Source of the DNA: Amorphophallus konjac
Taxonomy: Eukaryota; Streptophyta; Magnoliopsida; Alismatales; Araceae
NCBI GenBank assembly: GCA_022559845.1
Contig: CM040124.1
Span: forward strand, 70,207,491-70,271,490
Length of the DNA: 64,000 nucleotides
Direction: 5' to 3'
Below the pieces are notes generated by a model. That model ran no database searches, was not told where the DNA came from, and saw only the letters and a list, made by a program, of their open reading frames with translations. Numbering within the stretch: position 1 is the first letter of the stretch; every line of letters starts with the position of its first letter. The position numbers were made by a program, and so were the translations under genes. This document shows positions 35,661 to 47,777 of this stretch, one piece after another.

Positions 35661-37604
35661 ATGACGGCTGGAATCATGTCTGTATGCTTTGATCAACAAG
35701 CGGTCGATGTGCATGTTCGAGAGGGCTACCTAGCGGTACCTCTTTCGTTCAGATCGATGCCGCCTGCTATCGGGATGCCCAACTGCCTGGGCCTCATCTT
35801 CACTGACTTGCTCGAAATTGACAACCAGGAGCAAAGGACTGTTGTCGAGACATTGACGCAAGCTACCAGCCCCAAGATGAACCAGGTGATGCAGGATACT
35901 CCTGAGGTCGTGTCCTGCTTCGTCCATCACGAGGCGAAAAGGGGCACATCCTCCGCTGCTGGAAGAAGGAGGAGATCCGACAGGAGAGCCCGATCCACTG
36001 CTGCGGGTCGTCGGATATCCAACTCAGGAAAGACAATGCTGATTGGAGATGTCCGGGTAAACCTCAGTGGCTGCCCAAGGGCGGTCAAGCCGGACGTGAT
36101 CATCCCGATGGTGCCTACTACCAACAGGTTCCGGGTACTAGCCGCCAGGAGGGTCGACATGAAAGAGGAGGATAGAAAGCCACTGGCACCGAAGCCGCCC
36201 AAGTTCAGGCAGATCTGGCGGCCGAAGACAATCCAGAGCTGGGTCCCAGCTCGAGAGGAAGAGAACATTGATGATACCATTGTTGCCCGCTTCAGGTCAG
36301 GAAGCAGAAGAGGAGAAGGAAAAGGCATAAGAAATGCTGTTGCTGTTCACCCCAGGGCTCGGGGTAGGAGAGATGAGAAAGAGAATGAAGGAAGAAATCT
36401 GACTACTATTCGCCCCAGGATGAGGGGCAGAAGATATGAGCAGAAGGAAGACCTCACGGTCACCCACCCCATGGCTGGGGGCAAAAGATGGGAAAGGAAG
36501 AATTATGCTGCTGCTGCCAACCGCTGCCCAGATGGGAGTAGAAGGTTCAGGGAGGAAGAGGAAATGAGAATAAGCGAACCAGTCGCTGCTGCCACTCTAA
36601 GAAGACCAAGAGCCTGTGCCAGACAGGCCGATATATTCAAATACTGCAAAGCCGAGCACTTGACTGCTCAGGTGGAGAGACTGGCTTATCAGCAGAAGAG
36701 CCAGGAAATATTGATGCTCCAAACAGAGCCACGAAGGCACAATCAAGAGGAGATGAAACAAGTGGCTCAAGACTACTTTCACTACCTGGGGAACTCCGCC
36801 CTCGGGCAGCAGAGATTATCCCGTGCCTTGGGCACCATGGATGAAGAAGTAGAAGAAACCCTTCAAGAAGTGATGCTCGGAGTCTCCTCCTCCGATTCCA
36901 ATGACTATGAAGAAGGCCACAGAGCCGGGTATGGGAAAGAAGACCTGCACAGGGAAGAAGCTAGAGAAAGAATATCAGTCTTTGACCGGCTCAAATACCC
37001 CGATCAGGTGAGAAGGAAAGTCTACAGGCAGAGGGAAAAGATGCAGATCTTTGCCTGCAATATGGCCGGGCTTGTCAAAGGGCGGGATATGTTACCGACA
37101 CAGCCAGATGAACTGCTCAGACTGGCAACCAGACCAGGTCCCGTCACAAGGAGAAGTCAGGCAGCCAAAGAAAAAATAAAGACTGATGATGAAGTCCGCA
37201 AGATCACCACTATGACAGTTAATGTGGTGACAGCAGAAGATGAAGATAATCCCTTCGTCGATGATGCTGAAGGGACTTCAGAAGATCTACAGATACCGTC
37301 AACCCTAGATCCCATGATCCAGATGTTGTTTAGAAGATATCAACGAGAGATCAATGCTCTCAGAAGACAGCTAAATGAGAGGCACGAAGCTACACCGGTC
37401 TCCAAGCAAGCCGAGCCTGTGGGGCAGACTGCCAGCTCAACAGAAATGGCTATCCCAGCTAATCCTCTACCGGCTGATAAGGGCAAAGCACCGAGCCAAC
37501 CCATTCTGCAGCAGACGGTAGCTCAGCCCTCTGGATCTCAGACGCAGCCTGCCGCGCCGGCCTTGCGCGCAACTGTGATGACAACTCCTTACAGTCAGCA
37601 ATAA
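35661..37604 (+). pseudogene. N-terminal extension of gag (ORF1-like) of element D
   Basis: 647 codons from the ATG at 35661 to a TAA at 37602-37604. I chose this ATG because it is preceded by a splice-acceptor-like TTTCTCTATTTTCAG (to 35651) and follows the primer site closely. The function is unknown; Ogre-type elements carry an extra ORF before gag. After a start without recognised domain comes a strongly basic region with four imperfect repeats of about 19 residues (each with HP or RP then RGRR, GKRW or SRRF; about 36330-36560). A possible coiled coil (AEHLTAQVERLAYQQKSQEI) and an acidic Ser-rich tail with DNPFVDD follow. The frame continues in phase after the stop into the gag domain at 37653, so it was probably once one polyprotein. 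Confidence 0.65.
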
Positions 37605-39773
37605 GCTCACTTCTTCCCGAAAAACATAGATCTAGCCATAGCCCAGAAGCTGATGATTGAAAAGATTGTGGAGATGAAGCTGTCTGAAAAGACTGGTGAT
37701 GATGCTAGTACCTACGATGTGTACAGGGTACCGTATCCTCCCCAGTATGCTGCTAAGAGACTACCGCCAGGCGTCAGTAAGCCGCCGAAGTTTGAGAAAT
37801 TTAATGGCCAGGGCTCTCCCAGGGAGCACATAGCTTACTATACCACAATTATGGGTGACTTGGCAGCTGATGAAGCTTATCTGCTTAAGTTCTTCGGCTC
37901 ATCCCTCACCGGGATAGCCTTTGAATGGTATTCAAGCCTGCCGGCTGGGTCAGTGGCCGATTGGCCTGATATGCAAAGAAAGTTCCGCGACAGATTTCGC
38001 GTCACGGAAAGAGAAATTACAATAGCAGAACTATATGCAACCAGGCAAAAGCAAGATGAAACAGCACTGGACTACATCAAAAGGTGGAGGAACTTAGCTA
38101 TGAGATGCAAAAGACCTCCTCATCAAGAAGATGCAGTGCAAATATGTAAGCAGAGCCTCAGGAGAGAGGTACTGGAAAAGATGATTGGTGCAGATGTCAG
38201 AACATTTGACCGGCTGAACAAAATAGTGGCAGAGGTCGAGACGTTCCTGTCCAAGCGTCTGACGGTCAATACTTCAACTGTGCCGAAAGGGAAATCTAAT
38301 GATCGACGACCATCGCACTCTGAGGCTAACACCGTCGATTTCAGAACCTTCGAGCAATAGAAAGGGAAGAAGGGGGCAGATGAAGCTCCCCCGCCAGCAG
38401 ACACAGCAGAATGAAAAGATAAGGTCTCTCTGAGAAACAAAATGAGAAAGCCATACTCTTTCCCAAAAGACAAGACAGCCGTACTATTCAACTGGGCATA
38501 CAAGTTCAACAAGGTAACATTGCCTGAGCCAAAGAGACCCGATGACGCGGCAAAGAAAGGTGATCCACTGTTCTGTCCATATCACCGTGCGCTGGGGCAC
38601 GCAATTGAAGATTGTTACGTCTTCAAAGATATTATGGAAGGCATGGTCAAAAAGGGCGAGCTACAGTTGGGAGATTACCAGGTAGAGCCACCTCGTCCAC
38701 ATGAGCCTCCGGCGTTAAAAATGGCCGCCAATATGATTTCAATCTACCAACAGCTGCCTAAGGAAGCCGTCGAGGAATGCACCAAGCATACTTATGAAGC
38801 TTGCTTCCTCACCCCACTGAAGGATCAAGAAGGGTGGCAGATAAAGCCAATAAAGAATAGAAAGAAAACTCCCGCAGCCAGTATCAGTGGAGCAGTTATC
38901 CGCGGTGTCACACCAAGGCCCGAACCACCTCCAGTAAAGCCAGTATGGCACACGGCTGAAACAGGGCCAGTCATCCGGATCCCCACTCATAACCGGAGAA
39001 GACAAGTCCCCCTACCTGCACATAAGGAAGTAAGTCCTGTAGCCAGGCGTTTATAGTAGTATATTAATGGGCTCGATGAATATGAACAGAAAAAGCCCGG
39101 GCACCTGCTGGTGAAAGACTGTATACTCTGGGAACAGCTCAAAGAATTAAAAATTAAAGAGCAACCGGGGACAGAACAGGGAAAAGATGAGGCTGACCCT
39201 TCCTGGGGGAAAGAACCGAAGAAGCCAAATTCCCAGAAAAAGAAGAGATGGTCTAAATGCAAAAAGGAAAAGGGAGTCGTGACAGTACAATGCAACACCC
39301 TGTCAGCACTCTTTACCTCGCCCGGGGAGAACGATGAGGATGAAACATCAAATGCCCCGCTAGAAGCCAACCACGTCGAGGCCTCAACCTCAGCACATGC
39401 AACACGCTCCGGAAGAAGGTGGGGGCGCCCACCACCAGCCAATCATAACATTATGTTCAGAGGGGAACAACCCTACCAGATTCCTGAACCAGAGGTACGA
39501 GGTGTCCAAGTTCCTCCCCCTGCCAGCTTGTATCAAGAAAAGAAGAAAGGAGGTCAAACTCCAACATTTCTGGAATTTCTGTCCAGTTTGGAAAATGGGC
39601 AGTCGACACAGGCTGGGCCAGATAAAGGCAAGAGACCTCAGCAATCGGCGCCTATAGCCTACAAGCAGAATGAGAAAGAAGGGGATAACTCTCTGACGGC
39701 ACCAGGGGCCGTTGCTATAGAAGAAGCCCCCCAAGAAATCAGTCCAGAGGATGAAACCACCACTGGGCAGTAG
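37605..39773 (+). pseudogene. Gag of element D
   Basis: A retrotransposon gag domain (PPKFEKFNGQGSPREHI, LLKFFGSSLTGIAFEWYSSL, MQRKFRDRFRV, AMRCKRPP) spans about 37780-38230, followed by a nucleocapsid-type zinc motif CPYHRALGHAIEDC at about 38574-38615 (C-x2-H-x4-H-x4-C, the Tat variant). The rest is a Pro/Lys-rich linker (KPKK, KKRWSKCKKEK) towards the protease. In-frame stops: TAG 38358-38360, TGA 38412-38414, tandem TAG TAG at about 39054-39059, TAG 39771-39773. No frameshift is seen between 35661 and 42113. Virus-like particle assembly from this copy is not possible without readthrough. Confidence 0.82.
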
Positions 39774-40937
39774 AGGCCACGAGCACCACATGAACCTCCA
39801 AAACCCCGATGGGTGGAAGAAATGAGACTGTCTAATGTCAGGGTGGGCAGCCGGATCATTAAAATGCTAAAGAAGCTCCCTACCAGGTTCTCCATCTGGG
39901 AGATTCTCTCTCTGAGTGAAGAGGCTCGCCAAGCAATTGTTGATGCCTTGCAGTTGCCAGCACAATATGAAGCACTCTTGACAGAAGTGAATTCTGGGCC
40001 GTCAGTCACATTCACAGAAGACGACATGCTGATTCCGAGTTCCGGCCATAACAGACCGCTGTATATGAGGGGCTCCCTGAACTGTCAGCCACTGAGCAGG
40101 ATACTGATAGATCCCGGGGCTGCTGTGAACATTCTCCCATACCGCATCTACCAAAAATATTACTTTGATCTTCAGCTTACCAAGGTCAGAGACATGAAAA
40201 TTGCAGGATTCAACCAGAAATGTGAGACGCCCCTTGGGGTGGCTGATTTCAACCTCACATTGGGAGACCTCACTACCGTGGTGCGATTTTATGTAATCGA
40301 CTCCAACACCACGTATAAGGCCCTGCTGGGGAGACCGTGGCTGCATGAATATCAGATAGTGCCATCCATGCTACATCAATGCATTAAATACTTCCACAAA
40401 GGAAAAGAAGAAAGGGTGTTTGCGGATCTGCATCCCTTCGAAGTATTCGAGTGCCATATGCTCGATGCATCCTACTACACGGAGGTGTCGCAAAAGGGTG
40501 AAGAGAAAGAGGCTGGGGTCAACCAGAAGAAGCCGGTGACAAAGGCAAGAAATTGGTCTCCACCGCCACCAAGGGGCTATATTAAGAAACATGAAGTATC
40601 TCACATTTCTTATGTTGGTGACTTTGCTCGGATCACCCCTCCTAGCATCCACCCAGATGATACTGACGAAGAAATGAAAGAAAAGTACATACAAGTGGGG
40701 GTTCCGCAGGGTTTAGTCAAGCCCATTGCCAGCATAGAATACCAGACGGTGCTACCATTAAAGACCATGGAAGTCCCTCGCTTCTGCGAGCCTCCTATCA
40801 TATTCTACACCGGGGAGTCAGTCGAAGACGATGATCAAGACTGCATGGTCCCTGAAGAATCTGCAAACCGGATGGTGCTGATCACGGGCTTGGACTATAC
40901 TACCCAACGGGTTTCGCAGATGTTCTCTAAGATGTAG
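39774..40937 (+). pseudogene. Aspartic protease of element D
   Basis: A frame of 375 codons with the protease active-site strand ILIDPGAAVNILPYRIY (Asp at 40110-40112) and the following hydrophobic strand KALLGRPWLHEY at about 40318. The residue after the catalytic Asp is Pro, where Thr, Ser or Gly is usual, so activity is doubtful or divergent. The C-terminal part (ITPPSIHPDDTDEEMKEKYIQVG, LPLKTMEVPRFCEPP) is Tat-type linker. It ends at TAG 40935-40937 and reads on in phase. Confidence 0.75.
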
Positions 40938-42113
40938 ATGCCATCACTGCAACCTGTTGCCCAAAAGAAGGCGTTCCAGGAGCTATGGGATCCGCCTCGG
41001 GATAATAAAGAACTGAGGAAGATCACTCAGCACCCGGGATTGGGTTATACCCTTCAAGAATTCTATGAAGCTGAGGTGGACGTCATCTCTGTTTCCTACC
41101 AGCATGAAGACCCTCCCGAGGTGGGATATGACAAGTACCCCTCAGAAGATGAAGAAATCATTTATCAATCCATAATGAGCAATGAAGCCTCAGACAGTCA
41201 GCCGGAGACGGGGACATCTGATGAAACAAAGAAAGATTGGTGCTGGGAAGACCTACCTTGCAAAGAGGATCTGTTCCATGTCGAAGCAAAGTTTGATACG
41301 GGAACCCCGGATGAAGACCAAATAGCCAAAGAGCTGAGGGAATGCCTGGAGTTTGAGCGTATCCTGGAAGAAGTCCGGGCCCTACAGAACGACGATCCCT
41401 CGGCAAAGCCTGCATCAGAAGAACCTCTGGGGGCGGAAGACTCCATTTTTGAGTTCCCTTCTGAACCAGTCATGTCCTCGGGGCAGACTAAATAGAATCC
41501 AACAATATTGGCCGTATATGATGAGCCAGCACCCGCTGATAACCAGTATGATGAAACAGAGAATCATGAAACTGAAGAAGATTATATCCCGGGAGGCTTC
41601 ATTGACTTGCAAGAATCCCCGCCCGAGGTTGAAGATGGAGGTCAGGCCACCGTCGATGAGCTTGTGGAAATAAATATGGGGACCGCAGATGAGCCAAGGC
41701 CGACATTCCTCAATGCACTACTGGAGCTAGCTGCCAGGGAACAGTATGTACAGTTCTTAAAAGAATTCCGAGACTGCTTTGCATGGACATATGATGAAAT
41801 GCTGGGACTGAGTTCTGATGTGGCACAGCACCGATTGGCAATAAACCCAGAGGCTAGCCCTGTAAAGCAGCCTTCCAGGAGAATGCGCCCTGAATTAATA
41901 AATCAGATTAACAAAGAGGTTGACAAGCTGATTGATGTAGGCTTTGTTGAAGAAAATCAGTATACTACATGGTTAGGCAACATAGTGCCTGTAAAAAAGA
42001 AAAATGGGCAGATCAGAATATGTGTTGATTTTCGGGACCTTAATAAGGCCTGCCCGAAAGATGATTTCCCAGTGCCGATCACTGAAGTGATGATCGATGC
42101 GACTACTGGTCAT
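40938..42113 (+). pseudogene. Linker and N-terminal reverse transcriptase of element D, core deleted
   Basis: After an acidic linker with a TAG at 41493-41495, RT begins with FRDCFAWTYDEMLGL, KQPSRRMRPELINQI, WLGNIVPVKKKNGQIRICVD and FRDLNKACPKDDFPVPI. At about 42105-42114 the homology jumps from the DATTGH motif straight to the EKTCLALVFAVKKL segment, which in Tat elements lies just before RNase H. About 300 codons, including the catalytic YxDD, are absent, and the reading frame changes at the junction. This copy cannot encode RT. Confidence 0.88.
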
Positions 42114-43080
42114 AGAAAAGACCTGCTTGGCACTAGTCTTTGCTGTCAAAAAGCTCCGACACTATATGTTGTCACATGAAGTCAGATTGATATATGCAAC
42201 AGATCCGCTCAAATACATATTGACTCAGCCAGTACTGAAGGGCCGGTTGGGCAAATGGGCAGTGATCCTGATGGAATTCGATATTACCTATACACCCCAG
42301 AGGGCGATAAAAGGACATGCCGTGGCTGATTTCTTCGTAGAGCATGCTATGCCGGAAAATGATATGCTAGGGACTGAGTTACCCGATGATGAGACACTCG
42401 AGGCCTGCCAGACCCAGTCAGTTATGTGGCAACTATTCTTTGATAGAGCATCTAGAACAGAGACAGACTCCGATGGAAAGACCAGAATACGGGCTGGAGC
42501 CGGTATTGTGCTGAAATCACCAGAAGGGGAGGTCGTGCATACTTCTTGTTCTATAAGCAAGCCCTGCACCAATAATGAGGCCGAGTATGAAGCTCTGATA
42601 ATCGGGCTATATATCAGCCTTAACATGGGTATCCAAATGCTCCAAGTATTCGGGGATTCGATGTTGATAATAAAATAGATCCAAGGGGAGTTCGAAGTGC
42701 GGAAGCCAGAACTGAATCCCTACCACCAAAAAGCTGTGCGCCTCATGGCGAAATTCTACCATATTGAGCTCAAGCATGTGGGCCGTGGACACAATGCCCA
42801 GGCTGATGCACTAGCAAAGCTGGCCAGCTCACTAGCAGTCCCACCAAATAAGACACTGAACATTGTCGTTATGAACCGGCGGCAAGTCCCCAGTATGCTA
42901 GAAGGGTGCCCCGAAGAAGACGAAGTTGCCACCATCAGCACAGAACAAGCGTCTGATTGGAGACAGCACCTGCTACAGTGGTTTCTACACCAACAACTGC
43001 CGCAGATAAGAGAAGAAAAGATGAAACTCCTAAGAATCAAAGATTCTTATGAACTCAGGAATGGAATTCTGTTCTGAATA
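42114..43080 (+). pseudogene. RNase H of element D
   Basis: Starts within the RT connection (LIYATDPLKYIL, GRLGKWAVILMEFD) and contains RNase H motifs: LFFDRAS (first Asp; the following Gly usual in the family is Arg), NNEAEYEALI (Glu), VFGDSMLI (Asp) and GHNAQADALAKLA (Asp). Stops: TAG 42676-42678 directly after the third motif and TGA 43075-43077. The frame is continuous with the integrase. Confidence 0.85.
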
Positions 43081-44238
43081 ATGACAGATGCACGCAAGAA
43101 GATTCTACTCCGTTGTCTATCCACTGAGGAAGCCTGGCAAGCGATGAAAGAAACACATGTTGGGACAGCAGGTGCCCACCAGGCTGGTCCCAAGATGAAG
43201 ATAGAAATCAAGAAGCTGGGCTACTATTGGCCCACCATGTTTGAAGACTGCTGTAAATTCACAAAATCATGCCAGAAATGCCAAGAGCATGCTACTGTGC
43301 CTAGAAGGCCTCCTACGACTCTGCACCCTACAGTTCCCAGTTGGCCGTTTGCACAATGGGGAACTGATGTAGTCGGGCCACTGCCGACTTCCTCGGCCGA
43401 ACATAAGTACATACTGGCCATAACAGATTACTTCTCCCGATGGGCGGAGGCTGTAGCATTAAGAGAAGTGACTGGTGAACTGGTCGCCAGATTCATCAAG
43501 TAGAACATTATCTTCCGATTCGGGATCCCCAGCCGAATAATATCCGACAATGGAAGTCATTTCAGAAATCAAAAGGTCTATCGGCTTGCTGAGAAGTATA
43601 ATATCGAATGGAGGACCTCCACTCCTTACAATCCACAGGCAAACGGATTGGTAGAAGCTTTTAACAAGACTCTCTGCACCTTGCTGGCCAAGGTCGTCAG
43701 TTCTAATAAGAAGGACTGGGAGGAGAAAATGTACGAAGCTCTATGGGCATACCGCACTGTCTTCAAGACACCTACAGGGTGCTCACCATACTCGCTAGTA
43801 TACGGCTCAAAGGCAGTGGTTCCGCTAGAGCTGGAAGTCCCGTCACTCAGAGTGGCAGTCCAATATGGCTTGGCCCGTGGCGAACAGACCAATGCAGAAA
43901 GAAGACTAGAAGAACTGGCTGAATTGGAAGGGAAGCGCCTCCGAGCTCAGAAGAGTATCCAAATGTATCAGGCCCGCATGGCCACTGCATTCAACAAACT
44001 CGTAAGAGGATGAGAATTCAAGAAAGGTGACCTCGTCATGGTCAAGAAAAAAGAAGTCATGGCGTCCAACCCAAAAGGGAAGCTGAATGCTAATTGGGAA
44101 GGTCCTTATGTGATACAAAGGGTCTACGAGGGAGGGGCCTACGTGGTTGTTAACCATCGAGGGGAAATCCAATTCTCGCCACTCAACGGAAGACATCTGA
44201 AGCTGTATCATACAGCACAACCAACATTCCCCGAGTAA
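43081..44238 (+). pseudogene. Integrase of element D
   Basis: The zinc module (HVGTAGAHQAG, CQKCQEHA) is followed by the catalytic core with GTDVVGPLPT (Asp), RIISDNGSHF (Asp) and NGLVEAFNKTL (Glu), and by the C-terminal domain (KGDLVMVKKKE, NWEGPYVIQRVYEGGAY) ending at TAA 44236-44238. Internal stops: TAG 43501-43503 inside the core and TGA 44011-44013 before the C-terminal domain. All catalytic residues are visible. There is no chromodomain, as expected for the Tat lineage. Confidence 0.88.
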
Positions 44239-44254
44239 TCAGGCAAAATCTACC

Positions 44255-44985
44255 CTTTCTTGGTATAGCGGCACTCCGCCCTAGCCGAGCTACCCTTTTC
44301 TTGGTCTAGCAGCACTCCGCCCTAACCAAGCTACACCCTTCCTTGGTCTAGCGGCACTCCGCCCTAGCTGAGCTATCCTTTTCTTGGTCTAGTGGCACTC
44401 CGCCCTAGCCAAGCTACACCCTTTCCTTGGTCTAGCGGCACCCCGCCCTAGCCGAGTTACCCTTTCCTTGGTCTAGCGGCACTCCGCCCTAACCGAGCTA
44501 CCCTTTCCTTGGTCTAGCGACACTCCACCCTAACCGAGCTACCCTTTCCTTAGTCTAGCGGCACCCCGCCCTAGCCGAGCTACCCATCTCTTGGTCTAGC
44601 GGTACTCCGCCCTAGCCAAGCTACACCCTTTTCCCGGTCTAGCGGCACTCCGCCCTAGCCGAGCTACCCTTTTCTTGGTATAGCGGCACTCCGCCCTAGC
44701 CGAGCTACCCTTTTCTTGGTATAGTGGCACTCCGCCCTAGCCAAGCTACACCCTTTTCCCGGTCTAGCGGCACTCCGCCCTAACCGAGCTACCCTTTTCT
44801 TGGTCTAGCGGCACTCCGCCCTAACCAAGCTACACCCTTTTCCCGGTGTAGCGGCACTCCGCCCTAACCGAGCTACCCTTTCCTTGGTCTAGCGGCACTC
44901 TGCCCTAACCGAGCTACCCTTTTCTTGGTGTAGCGGCACTCCGCCCTAACCAAGCTACCCCTTATCTTGATCTAATGGCATTCCG
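44255..44985 (+). repeat. Minisatellite, about 17 units of 42 bp, after the pol stop of element D
   Basis: Each unit reads approximately CTTGGTCTAGCGGCACTCCG followed by CCCTAGCCGAGCTACCCTTT. Units alternate CCGAGCTACCC with CCAAGCTACACCC and differ at a few positions. The array starts 17 bp after the integrase stop and ends in a degenerate unit near 44985. Confidence 0.9.
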
Positions 44986-47777
44986 ACCTGTCACCCTCTA
45001 AAAAAAAAAAAAGAGAGAGGAAGAAAGAATAGAAGATGACAAAATAGGGGCTAAAAATAGAGATGCCCCGCCAGACTTGTTCAGGCGTTCTGAGCAAGGG
45101 CAAAAATGGCTAAAACCCAGCTATGGTGAAAACCTGAAAGGGCACTGCAGGCAAAATCGGGTACCCCGCCACGTGAAAACCCGAAAGGGCGCGTGGGCAA
45201 AAGCAAGAGGGGGCTGGCTCCGGCGAAAACCCGAAAGGGCGCTTGGGTCAGTAATGTGGTGATTCCAAAGAAAGCCTCACCTCCCACCATAAAACTCCTC
45301 GTCGATCGACCGGCGCCTTGCCCGATCAACGATTAAACCCATCCGGAATGGACCTTACATCTATTCTGTTGAAGCCTTCATGCATTGCTCAAGAAAATTC
45401 CCTCGATAATAAGCCCACCACCACGAGACCAGCTACTGATCGAGCGGCACACTGCCCGATCAGCGATAAAACCTTGTCCGGTTTAGACCTTACGTCTATT
45501 CCGACTAGATCTACGTGTCTCTTTACGTCCCGCCGTGACGAAACCCGCCATTGATCGATCGACACCTCGCCGTCAATGTCTGCCCGATCTATGATGAAAC
45601 CTATCCAGTTTAGACCTTCCGTCTATCCTGATGAAATCCATGAAATCCTTGCATTGGTATAAATCCAATACCGATGATGAAACCCGCCATTGATCGATCG
45701 GCACCTCGCCCAATATCAATGATAAAACCCTATCCAGTTTAGACCCTACGTCTATCCTGATGAAACATATGAAATCCTTGCATTGGTATGAGCCAATACC
45801 AATGATGAAACCTGCTATCGATCGGTTGGCACACTGCCTGATCGACGCTAAAACCCATCTAGGGTAGACCTTCCGTCCGCTCTGACATAGCACAACACTG
45901 CTCTTTGAATCGATTCAGACCCTCCGTCTGGATAGATCATGAAATTCTATTCCTTTGCGTTAATGTCAAACCTTACATTAACAATGTAACTCACATTTTC
46001 GGCAAATGGCTCCGTGCCCGAGCTGCTAGCTATTCAGACCTTTCGCCTGAATAGGTCATGAAACCATATTTCCCTTTGCATTGATGTTGACACCCACATC
46101 AATGATCGTGTGTCCACAATAAACATATGGCGCCATGGTCCATAGGATGAAAGTTCTGGTCCCAGAAAAGACAATGAAAAAGGAAAAGAGAAAGAAAACG
46201 ACAAAAAGTATATATATAAAAACGGGGTTGAAAATAGAGATACCCCGCCAGACTTGTTCAGGCATTCTGGACAAGGGCAAAAATGGCTAAAACCCAGTTG
46301 TGGTGAAAACCCGAAAGGGCACTGCAGGCAAAATCGGGTACCCCGCCACGTGAAAATCCGAAAGGACGCGTGGGCAAAAGCAAGAGGGGGCTGGCTCCGG
46401 TGAAAACCCGAAAGGGCGCTTGGGTCGGTAATGTGGTAATTCAGAAGTTCCATGCCAACCGGCACGTTGCCTTCACCTCCCCGTCACTGATGAAGCCTTC
46501 CGTCGGTCATCTGGCTCTATGCCCCACCAATGATAAAAGCCTTTCCGGGGTAGATCTTACGTCTACCCTGATGAAATCTACATACCCTTTTTTTTTCACA
46601 TGTCCCACCGACAATAAAACCCGTCACCAGTCTGATAAAGCCTGGCCAGTTCAGACCTTACGTCTGTCCTGATCAAACTCCTAAACCTTCCCTTGACCGA
46701 TCGGCTCCTTGCCCGGTCAACGATGAAACCCTACCAGGATAGACCCTATGCCTATCCTGATGAAACCTACGTATTTCTTGGCAAAGTCCCACCCGCCATA
46801 AAACCTGCTGGAATAGACCTTACGTCTGTCCTGACGAGACCTACACCTCTACATACGTCCCACCGTTGATCGACCGGCAGCTTGCCCGATCAATGATGAA
46901 ATCCTCTGTACGGTTTAGACCTTACGTCTATACTGATGAAACCTATGAAACTCTTTGCGTCGATATAAGCCCCATATCGACGATGAAACCAACCACTGAT
47001 CGACTGGCACCTCGCCCGATCAGTGATGAAACCATGTCCAATTAAAACCCTGCCAGTTTAGACCTTTTGTCTATTCTGATGAAACTTATAACACTTTCTT
47101 TGCATCGATATGAACCCAATATCGATGATGAAACTAGCTATTGATCGACCGGCACCTCGCCCGATCAATGATGAAATCCTATCCAGTTCAGACCCTACGT
47201 CTGTCCTGATGAAAACCACGTACCCTTCAAGATCCCACCTATGATAACCTCTACCCAGTCTAGACCTTACGTCTACTCTGATGAAACCTGTAAAACTCCT
47301 TTGCATCGATATAAACCCAATATCGATGATGAAATCATATACTGGTCGATTGGCACATTGCCCCGACTAGCTTTGAAACCTGCCCGGGATGGACCATTCG
47401 CCCGTTCCGGATAATGCTCTGAGCCTCTTCGTTCACATTCCTGCAAACCGTCTCCCTTGCGGCACGTATGGCCAAGAAGGACGTTTGCTACCACCAACAG
47501 AATTCGGTTTAAAGCACCCCCCCGGAGGCCGTCACGCGGTGGAGCGAGTTCCCCATCCTTTCTCTGAAGGGGTGGACGCTCTCCTGCTAGGTACGGGCTA
47601 TTCGCATAGGGACCTCTGAAACCGCTGCCAAATCGCCGTAAAATATTGATGGTGCGATAAGTAAAGAACAAACCACATATGAGACTAGTGTAAAGATTCC
47701 TTTCCATTGAATAAAAAAGGGAATACAAGAAGGGCCGCTGAGGGGGAATTGTATTACAAAAAGGGGGAAACAGATAT
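44986..47777 (+). repeat. Interspersed repeat field between pol and the antisense gene of element D
   Basis: No gene is supported. A block of about 190 bp occurs twice, at about 45057-45255 and 46247-46441 (CCCCGCCAGACTTGTTCAGG, then GAAAACCCGAAAGGGC repeated inside). Between and after these, a family of degenerate modules recurs: a GATCGATCGGCACCTCGCC-like phrase, CAGTTTAGACCTTACGTCTA-like sequence, and CTGATGAAACC. I count more than ten modules over 45300-47400. The last 400 bp (47400-47777) is unique and would be 3' untranslated sequence of the antisense gene. Confidence 0.8.

Noticed and set aside
44255..44985. CRISPR-like appearance of the 42-bp array
   Set aside because: Units abut without unique spacers, and the context is a plant retrotransposon; it is a minisatellite.
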